In this document: one piece after another, positions 55,792 through 64,000 of the stretch
How the letters are laid out: the number at the start of each line of letters is the position of its first letter
How positions within the stretch are numbered: the stretch's first letter is position 1
The notes under the pieces: model-generated
Told to the model about the DNA's origin: nothing
Databases searched by the model: none
What the model saw: the letters and a program-made list of their open reading frames with translations, nothing else
Made by a program: the position numbers and the translations under genes
From: Orobanche coerulescens
Lineage: Eukaryota > Streptophyta > Magnoliopsida > Lamiales > Orobanchaceae
NCBI GenBank assembly: GCA_033398695.1
Contig: CM065804.1
Span: forward strand, 13,935,001 to 13,999,000
Direction of reading: 5' to 3'
DNA length: 64,000 nt

Positions 55792-57937
55792 AACATCACG
55801 TGTCCTCAACGGACATAAAATCAACGAAACATAATCACGCACGCGATTCGCCTAGGACCGGGACGCTACCACAGACATCCCACCCGAGGCCTCGAAGGAC
55901 CCTCCCGAGCTGGCTAGCGAAACAAATCACAACATATGCATCGCCTTGGGAACAGAGTCATATCATAGATTCCCGCACGAGGCCTCTAAGGACCCTCCCG
56001 CACTGGCTAGCTAAACAAATCACAACATCTCATGATTGGATCAATCACTTGTTGCATCCTGGCCACATGATCGCATGTCATGTGCCACCGTAGATTAACT
56101 TTGGCGCTCACGGTTGGATCAATCACTTGTTGCATCCTGGCCACATGATCACATGCCATGTGCCACCGTAGTTTTTCTTAGGCTCTCACGGTTGGATCAA
56201 TCGCTTGTTGCATCCTGGCCACATGATCACATGCCATGTGCCACCGTAGGCCCCGCCCACATTCACACAATCACACACATATCACAATGCAACAAAGATA
56301 TCCAAATAATTCATCCAGAGGCATCAACACTTAGCCAAACACCACGTCAAACCACAACGCACCGAAATGAAATAATATACGTCCACACGCAATACCAAGT
56401 GCAACATCAACACCAAACATATCCATAGAGTTCACATAGTCATTCTCAAACCACACCATTCACAAAACACACACGTTTTGAAAGCAAGCCTTTAACAAGG
56501 CTAAACCGAATCTTTTGAAAGTTCAATTCAAACGACCACACAAACACATTTAGACGATCACCAATTATCATATCCACAAAACAAGAATTATATGGACAAG
56601 GTACTTGCCTCGAAATCGGCACGCAAGTATCCCGACGAAGACGGCTCAACCGGAAAGCTTCGAAACACCCGATGCAATCAAAAAGAAAGACGACAACGAA
56701 CGGAAGGGTTCAACACGGTTTCTTCGCAAGAAACCCGACCCTAACAACATATAATCCATAAATCAACAATCATACGAGGAAGGATAATCGTAGAACGCCC
56801 GAAAACCCCTCTATGACATTCTACCGGACACCTTCAAGGCGTCGACCAAGAACTCGACCAAAACAACCAATCGGATTAATCCGATTGGACGAAAACAACC
56901 AAAATACCCAAATTCCCAAATCATAATCCTAAGTTAAATCAACCAAAACAACCAAAACTCGACCAAGAACTCAATCCATCATAATCCTAAGTTAAATCGG
57001 ATTAATCGGATGAAAACAACCAAAATACTCAAATTCCCCAAAATTAGATTTCTAGGAAATCTGACCTGATTCGGTAGATCGGAGGATGTTATAGGACGGA
57101 TGATTGATGATATGAACCTCAACGCTTCATGGATTAATTGTATAACAACACTCCTCCATGATATACACACCCACAGCCGCGGAAGGGAAGAAATGAAGTG
57201 AGAAATGGCTGAAGAAAACGCTGTGCCTTAACAGCCGATCGCCACGTTACGACGTAATCGGCCATGGCTTACGACGTAATCGCCATGGCCGAACTCCCCG
57301 CTCGAAAATGCCTAACGTTACGCACGTTACCGCCAGGGCCTTACATACGTAATCGCCTTACGACGTAACTTCCGGTCACTACCGCACGTTACTCGGCCGT
57401 GGTCGGCTCGCCCGAGCATGCCCGCCATGACTCGGCCGGACCAACTCCGACGGCCCGAACGACCCGAAACCCGAACTCCGAGTACGAATCGAAGATACGG
57501 TTACGAAGTACTCGAAAAGACGAATCCGAGCACTAATAGAACACACGATTCCGACTACCCGAAGGCTCGAAATTCGACAACGGAAAGTAATTACCCCAAA
57601 CTTTGGGAAATTACGAAAATGGCCCAAAACGCCCCAAAATCACGATACGTGATCGAATAACCAAACCGAAGCTTGCAACATGAATAATAGCATTAAATGA
57701 ACTTACGAGAAAGTCGAAACAACAGTTTCCGACGAGATTCGCAAGAATCGAACTCAAGTGCGGAAAAACCGCTAAAAAGCACGGAACTCAACAAAACGAC
57801 ACCGAAACGAGCTCGGATGACAAAAAGTGCAGAATTAATCATTCTCGGAATGATGAAACGGTCACGAGCGAGTCGTCAAAACGTACTTCCGCCGAAAAAA
57901 AGAAATTTACCGAAAATCGAAAATTGCGGATATTACA
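55792..57937 (-). mobile_element. N2 3' LTR, U3-side part
   Basis: Continues from AACATCACGTG (55792) behind the K2 duplication to GGATATTACA (57937), followed by the reversed purine tract TTCTACCCTCCTT. Contains both minisatellites (55850-56030, 56040-56255), the donor CGAG|GCAAGTACC (about 56608) and the palindrome array 57240-57410. Confidence 0.92.
57240..57410 (-). promoter_or_regulatory. N2 3' LTR palindrome array (TTACGACGTAA)
   Basis: Variants of TTACGACGTAA and GTTACGCACGTTAC alternating with GCCATGGC. Upstream of the TATA position, which here reads TGTTAAGGCAC (weakened); the right LTR keeps CTATTTAAGGC. Confidence 0.58.
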
Positions 57938-60744
57938 TTCTACCCTCCTTAAAAGAAGTTTCGTCCCGAAACTTAAAACAAGTAGGGAGAAGCAATATCC
58001 CGCCAGGAAAACTCAATGAGATACGCAAGAAGCGCGTAACTAATGCCAAACGGCGAAACGTTACAAACAACGCAACGGAATATACGGTGTGAAAACACGC
58101 TCCACGACGACCAACACAACGTCGCCGTTAGGGATATAATAGAACCAACAAGTGACAAGCGTCATCAAATGGATAATACAATCAAGTCAATTATCCGAAC
58201 AATCACAAAACACAACGAACGAAAATCAATACGATTGACCACCCCAACGGTACATCAATCAAAACGCGAGCCAATCGCTGAAGAAATACGGAATTCCACC
58301 GCCCAAGGGTTGGAATATCGAAAACGAGACAAATTTCCCGAATATAAAGAAATTAGGAAGGAGTCTGAATGCTCAACAATCACGAAACGAGATCAACAAA
58401 AACCGAACAATCAAATGATCGAACCACAATGGTCGAGACAACAAAAATCGCACAATCATGTTCGAATCACGAAGAACAATAAAATTCAAACAACAACTCT
58501 CAGGTTCACGTCTCGGCTCGAGACAATATATGATCCGGTAAAATCAACAAGATGTGATTCGCATAAGATCCATAGGAAAGGGAATAGTAATTGAAAAGTC
58601 ACAACGACAAACGAGTAATTTCAAAACACCACACTCGTTCGATCGATAAAAGAAAGGGATAGGGCAAGCTCAGAAAATGTTAACGAACATAAACGAGTCG
58701 ACAGAGTCGAAAATATAGAAGTTCAAAATCCGATCCACTTCGAATAAAAGAACTAGTAGAACCAAAAGATGTTACATCCGAACAAGGTTCACAAGTATCG
58801 AACCGGACTCGGAAAAGTCACAGTGATAACCAGATTGATCCAAAACAAGATCGCACCTCGTCCGATCAATGAAATCGAAATACAGAACAAGTTCAGTAAG
58901 TATCAACGAACACGAGCGAGTCGATAGAATCGAGAAAGAGAAAATGCAGGAGTCTAAAAACAACACGGGTACTACATTCGACCTCTTATAAAAAAAGGTC
59001 GCCCACGCAACTCACAACAGCGAAATCAAGGTGACGACACAACAAGCAACCGATAGAAACATCCTTCGAAGGCCTCTCAAAGCCGATTCTGATACTTGTG
59101 CTGAAGCGCGAACTCTGAAAGTCTCGGTAGCCACCCGCAAATCAATTCGGTGTCCCTCGAGTCCACACTTGAAATGTGTTACCGACGAGAGGGACAAATT
59201 TACACGTGCATGCCCCGGCACATCACGGTTGAAACGCCTCGGCTCGGCATACCGAAAATACAAATGCTAGATACAATGGGGCATAACGTCGCAAAACAAC
59301 ATAGCGGAGATGCCAACTTAGCACAACAAGGAATCATAATACATATCATATACAACGATTATCATCGTAAAATAATACACACAAACACTACAGCAACGAC
59401 GGTATCGTTCGGCGACCTCAACGGCCCGAACAATAAACAACACATAATTACAAACATTATGAAACAATCACATATGTACACAAACGTACAAACCCAAGCT
59501 TTAACAGCTCACACCCGTGCGACAACACGCAAATCACCACGAGGCGACAAACAGTAAATACCAGTTCACACCTCTCACAGAGGGCTAGTACAACAAATGC
59601 GTGGCAACGCCTCGACGTTCATGCCAACAATTCGATCACAATTCGGGGTTAACACCGTAATGAAAGTTCGAAAACCATACACGCATTTCCGGTCCGCAAA
59701 TAGGAATGATAGGTTTTAAAAACGAAAACCACCTTTTGAAAACAGTTTGGAAACAACAGTTGATCTTGAGTATCATTTTACAAAAGTAGTACAAACACCA
59801 TTATCGAGACTTTGAAAATTATCTTGCGTTTGAACAAAAATGAGGACACCTTTCTTTTAGTGAAAAACTTTCAAAAATATTCGACCCTTGGGTCTAAACA
59901 ACTGCATTTGAAAATATCTCAAAATATTTTTGGTCCTCAACCGGAAAATTTTTGAAATGTATTGCGGCATTAGAAAACACCTTGAAAACACCGCAAGAAA
60001 ATAATTCATTTTAAAAGTACGTCTCGAATTTTAATTTTCTAAGATACTCAAGGTTTTCGAAAATAATTCAATGGGCTAGAATGCCCAAAAATTTCAGGTA
60101 ATTACACGGAAATATTACACCCCCGGTTCAGCCCGGGAATATTACACGCCGTGGGCCCCACGCCGGAACCCACCAGGCTAAAAACCATTTAAAAAAATGC
60201 CAAAAAGGCTGATGACGGTATTATTTCAAAAACTTACAAAAGCCATTTAGAAAATAATAAATACCGTCATAAGAATTTCGCCAAAACGATCAAGGCCGTA
60301 ATGCCAAAAACTCGGTTAAGGAATTGGTTTTCGAAATAAAACTCAGTCGGTAAAATACCGAAAGCCATTACAAAAGAACTCAAGCAGCGGATAAAAGAAA
60401 TGAAGTCAAACATGCACAAGACATCAACACTACTCCTCATATGAACGAAAAATGGGAGTCAAATATTCACATATCACGAAATCAAAATCCATAAGAGGAT
60501 TCCGTCAATTAACTCATAATCATAAAAATAGCTCGTGTTACACGAGGCACAACACAAATAAGGGAGACTTACATCCACAGGTCGCACGAAGATGATGATC
60601 GCCCACGATACTAATCACGACCAACCAACTCAGACGACGCGTCGCGACACGACTCAGTCAGATAAAATTCGACGAGACAAAACTCAACAGACCCTACTTG
60701 ACCCGACAGCCTAGGTTTCCACAACCTAAGCTCTGATACCATTC
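57938..60744 (-). mobile_element. N2 internal region, non-coding (2807 bp)
   Basis: Purine tract 57938-57951 (minus AAGGAGGGTAGAA), primer site 60730-60741 (minus TGGTATCAGAGC), GTAAGT site 60572. About 600 bp inside lies a well-kept LTR end: ATTACACCCCCGG and ATTACACGCCGTGGG (60115-60150) followed by GGAACCCACCAGGCT. A purine tract plus LTR start (minus TTTATAAGAGGTCGAATG) lies near 58975-58995. Between them is the decayed zinc knuckle (59255-59150). No RT or integrase. Confidence 0.82.
60730..60741 (-). other. Primer binding site of N2
   Basis: Plus strand GCTCTGATACCA; perfect 12-base match to initiator tRNA-Met on the minus strand, four bases inside the LTR. Confidence 0.92.
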
Positions 60745-61082
60745 TGTAACACCCCCAATCCACTCAGGGATATTACACGCCGTAGACCCTCTCCTCGAGG
60801 ATCTACCAGGCTGATAACTAAAATCAAACATCTAGACATCGCCTTTAAGGCTAAAATGACTCAGTAGACCGACTTGGTCTTTCAATAATAACATACAACT
60901 CAATTCCAAACACATACCCACGCAGGGGTCAAAATACAATAAACTCCCGTACAACGGGGAAAAGATACCGCATCGGAAAAGAAAATACAACTGGACCAAT
61001 ACGACATCAACGGATCCTCGTGTGATTAGTATCGTTCATCTTTCATCATCCTTCGTGCCGACCCTGTGCTATGCTCCAAAAC

Positions 61083-62279
61083 CTGAATGCAAAAATAGAC
61101 ATCCACCCCCCGAATACTCGGGGGTTAGCAAAACTCCACTGTTTTGCTAGTGCAAATACAAAGTGCAAATACGAGCCATATAATTCAAGTTCCACGAATA
61201 ACAATAACCAGGAATCCTTAAAGATTAAAATACCACGAAACGAATACTTCCCGAGGCAAGAATTTGAGTAAAACTTTCCAAATCCGAAAGATCACAAATA
61301 ACGAAAATGGTTTGCAAAATGGTTTAAAATACCCTCGTGAGTTTTAATAGAAAACAAATTAGGATTATCAAATCCTTCTCTTTCCAAAATCAACAGGGTC
61401 ACAGCCCAAAGGTTTTATTTTCGCAAATAGAAAACCAACATCAATTCACAGGGCCAGAGCCCAACATCACGTGTCCTCAACGGACATAAAATCAACGAAA
61501 CATAATCACGCACGCGCATCGCCTAGGACCGGGACGCTACCACAGACATCCCACCCGAGGCCTCGAAGGACCCTCCCGAGCTGGCTAGCGAAACAAATCA
61601 CAACATATGCATCGCCTTGGGAACAGAGTCATATCATAGATTCCCGCACGAGGCCTCTAAGGACCCTCCCGCACTGGCTAACTAAACAAATCACAACATC
61701 TCACGGTTGGATCAATCACTTGTTGCATCCTGGCCACATGATCGCATGCCATGTGCCACCTTAGATTAACTTTGGCGCTCACGGTTGGATCAATCACTTG
61801 TTGCATCCTGGCCACATGATCACATGCCATGTGCCACCGTAGTTTTTCTTAGGCTCTCACGGTTGGATCAATCGCTTGTTGCATCCTGGCCACATGATCA
61901 CATGCCATGTGCCACCGTAGGCCCCGCCCACATTCACAGAATCACACACATATCACAATGCAACAAAGATATCCAAATAATTCATCCAGAGGCATCAACA
62001 CTTAGCCAAACACCACGTCAAACCACAACGCACCGAAATGAAATAATATACGTCCACACGCAATACCAACTGCAACATCAACACCAAACATATCCATAGA
62101 GTTCACATAGTCATTCTCAAACCACACCATTCACAAAACACACGCGTTTTGAAAGCAAGCCTTTAACAAGGCTAAACCGAATCTTTTGGAAGTTCAATTC
62201 AAACGACCACACAAACACATTTAAACGATCACCAATTATCATATCCACAAAACAAGAATTATATGGACAAGGTACTTGC
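61083..62279 (-). other. Candidate GC-AG leader intron in N2 5' LTR
   Basis: Minus strand donor CGAG|GCAAGTACC (62279). Stem I AGCAAAAC/GTTTTGCT (61127-61134, 61141-61148), CTAAC (61128-61124), stem II CCCCCGA/TCGGGGG (61107-61113, 61118-61124), acceptor TTTTTGCATTCAG|GT (61083). Length 1197 nt. Confidence 0.5.
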
Positions 62280-62859
62280 CTCGAAATCGGCACGCAAGTA
62301 TCCCGACGAAGACGGCTCAACCGGAAAGCTTCGAAACGCCCGATGCAATCGAAAAGAAAGACGACAACGAACGGAAGGGTTCAACACGGTTTCTTCGCAA
62401 GAAACCCGACCCTAACAACATATAATCCATAAATCAACAATCATACGAGGAAGGATAATCGTAGAACGCCCGAAAACCCCTCTATGACATTCTACCGGAC
62501 ACCTTCAAGGCGTCGACCAAGAACTCGACCAAAACAACGAATCGATATGATCCAACCATGGAATAATAAAGGAAATGATCTAAAACATCTAAATAATCAT
62601 CAATCTATCATAATCCTAAGTTAAATCGGATTAATCGGACGAAAACAACCAAAATACCCAAATTCCCCAAAATTAGATTTCTAGGAAATCTGACCTGATT
62701 CGGTAGATCGGAGGATGTTATAGGACGGATGATTGATGATATGAACCTCAACGCTTCATGGATTAATTGTATAACAACACTCCTCCATGATATACACACC
62801 CACAGCCGCGGAAGGGAAGAAAGGAAGTGAGAAATGGTCAAGAAAACGCCGCTGTGCCT

Positions 62860-63040
62860 TAAATAGCCGATCGCCGCCGGATTACGACGTAACCGCCATG
62901 GCTTACGACGTAATCGCCATGGCGAACTCCTGCTGGAAAATGCCTAACGTTACGACGCACGCCGTGGCCTTACGTACGTAACCGCCTTACGACGTAACTC
63001 CGGTCACTACCGCACGTTACTCGGCCAAGGCCGGCTCGCC
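62860..63040 (-). promoter_or_regulatory. N2 5' LTR core promoter: TATA and TTACGACGTAA array
   Basis: Minus strand CTATTTAAGGCAC near 62871-62860, with TTACGACGTAA, TTACGTACGTAA and GTAACGTGCGGTA variants upstream to 63030. Confidence 0.6.
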
Positions 63041-63568
63041 CGAGCATGCCCGGCCATGACTCGCCGACCAACTCCGACGGCCCGAACGACCCGAAACCCG
63101 AACACGAGTACGAATCGAAGATACGGTTACGAAGTACTCGAAAAGACGAATCCGAGCACTAATAGAACACACGATTCCGACTACCCGAAGGCTCGAAATT
63201 CGACAACGGAAAGTAATTACCCCAAACTTTGGGAAATTACGAAAATGGCCCAAAACGCCCCAAAATCACGTTACTTGATCGAATAACCAAACCGAAGCTT
63301 GCAACATGAATAATAGCATTAAATGAACTTACGAGAAAGTCGAAACAACAGTTTCGGACGAGATTCGCAAGAATCGAACTCAAGTGCGGAAAAACCGCTA
63401 AAAAGCACGGAACTCAACAAAACGACACCGAAACGAGCTCGGATGACAAAAAGTGCAGAATTAATCATTCTCGGAATGACGAAACGGTCACGAGCGAGTC
63501 GTCAAAACGTACTTCCGCCGAAAAAAAGAAATTTACCGAAAATCGAAAATTGCGGATATTACATCGCC

Positions 63569-64000
63569 CTCCCGTGTGATTTCCACAGATCCCATCATGA
63601 ATTTCGGCTAAAAGAAGTCGGACTTCCTCCGGCGTAATGCACTTGAGGAGAGGAAGGATGAAAGCTCGCTTATAAAGCTGGTCGTCTAAGAGGGTGTATC
63701 TGGTTGCTCGGAGCTGAAGCTGGCGAGCCTTGACCCGATCTGTGGGGACCATTCCATCCTTCAAGTATTCAATGAACGGAGTCATCCAGTTCTCTTCGGC
63801 GATGGCAACTGTGGCGACCGAGCTTTTGTCGATCGCCGATCTTGCCAATTTAGTGATTTAGATGTTAGAGAAATCTGCTACCCCATCTGACGATGCGAGT
63901 TTGGATATGGCATCGGCATGGGAGTTGTGCTCTCTCGGGATTTCCTCGATCAGTACTTCTTCAAAATTTGTGCACATTTCGGAGACCAACTCTTGATATT
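63569..64000 (-). pseudogene. T3 RNase H end and integrase start
   Basis: From the window edge on the minus strand: ELVSEMCTNFEEVLIEEIPR followed by HNSHADAISKLAS, the end of Ty3/gypsy RNase H. An in-frame TAA follows near 63857. Then comes the integrase N-terminal region with WMTPFIEYLKDGMVPTDRVK, LYKRAF and EIHDGICGNHTGG, which holds the two His of the HHCC zinc motif. The matching Cys pair is at 46438-46188 on the far side of N2; reading across the target duplication TCGCC joins them. Tat clade by motif pattern. Confidence 0.83.

Larger units (their letters stand above)
46439..63563 (-). mobile_element. N2: N-type non-autonomous element with exact TSD
   Basis: The left LTR is split (46439-47156 and 55792-57937), the internal region is 57938-60744 and the right LTR 60745-63563. 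The target-site duplication TCGCC is exact (46434-46438 and 63564-63568). The insertion lies in the zinc-binding part of the T3 integrase. LTR lengths without K2 are 2864 and 2819 bp; sequences are very similar, so insertion was rather recent. Confidence 0.95.
60745..63563 (-). mobile_element. N2 5' LTR (2819 bp)
   Basis: TGTAACACCCCC to GGATATTACA. Complete: candidate leader intron 62279-61083, minisatellites 61525-61700 and 61700-61925, TATA CTATTTAAGG (about 62871-62860 minus), palindrome array 62875-63040. It carries the empty K2 site AGAGCCCAACATC. Confidence 0.93.

Overview
This window looks like plant heterochromatin, most likely from a eudicot with a repeat-rich genome. I see no host gene, rRNA or tRNA. 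Almost every base belongs to an LTR retrotransposon or a small DNA transposon, and most are nested inside one another. Three retroelement groups recur. (1) Ty3/gypsy chromoviruses of the Tekay/Del type, with LTRs TGTAACACCCC...GGATATTACA (as read on the plus strand for minus-strand copies) and a tRNA-iMet primer site; K1 and K2 still carry gag-pol remains. (2) Large non-autonomous relatives with ~2.8-3.05 kb LTRs and a ~2.8 kb internal region that lacks pol (N1-N4, LARD-like). (3) Tat-clade Ty3/gypsy elements (T1-T3), with ~0.94 kb LTRs, a TTGGCGC primer site and an antisense extra ORF.

Layout. 1-14020: tandem LTR-internal-LTR-internal-LTR array of N1 (minus). 14021-20237: 3' half of T2, a plus-strand, pol-deleted Tat derivative with a 652-bp hAT-type MITE and a degenerate antisense ORF. 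20238-33666: T1, a minus-strand Tat element interrupted in its RT by T2 and in its gag by the complete Tekay element K1 (23347-32526). 33667-34835: remainder of an N-type LTR (N4), hit by T1 and itself inserted in a Ty1/copia remnant (34836 to about 36400). 36434-37144: hAT remnant with a transposase C-terminal relic. 37153-39396: AT-rich DNA with a Stowaway MITE and a ~270-bp tandem repeat. 39397-44094: N3 (plus), 5' LTR and half of its internal region, cut by T3 (minus). T3 (44095-46438, resuming at 63569) is interrupted by N2 (46439-63563, TSD TCGCC), which in turn carries K2 (47157-55786, TSD AGCCC) in its 3' LTR. The right side is therefore a four-level nest whose inner two insertion events are proved by target-site duplications.

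The elements do not form a pathway with each other, but the Tekay-related LTRs (N1, N2, N3, K1, K2, partly N4) share a modular design. An array of CpG-rich palindromes, with a different motif in each family, lies directly 5' of the TATA box. Downstream, in the leader, lies a conserved AG|GCAAGTA sequence, a family-specific minisatellite, two stem-loops around CTAAC and a CAG|GT. This has the architecture of a GC-AG intron inside the LTR. Stem-loop I shows two compensatory base-pair changes between subfamilies. A second candidate intron (GTAAGT...CAG|T-ATG, 117-127 nt) lies between the primer site and the gag start in both K1 and K2. I consider this structured, apparently spliced LTR leader the most interesting signal here. 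A separate point concerns data quality: differences between near-identical copies cluster at CAG/CTG/CCAGG and CG sites, which suggests methylation-related consensus errors.
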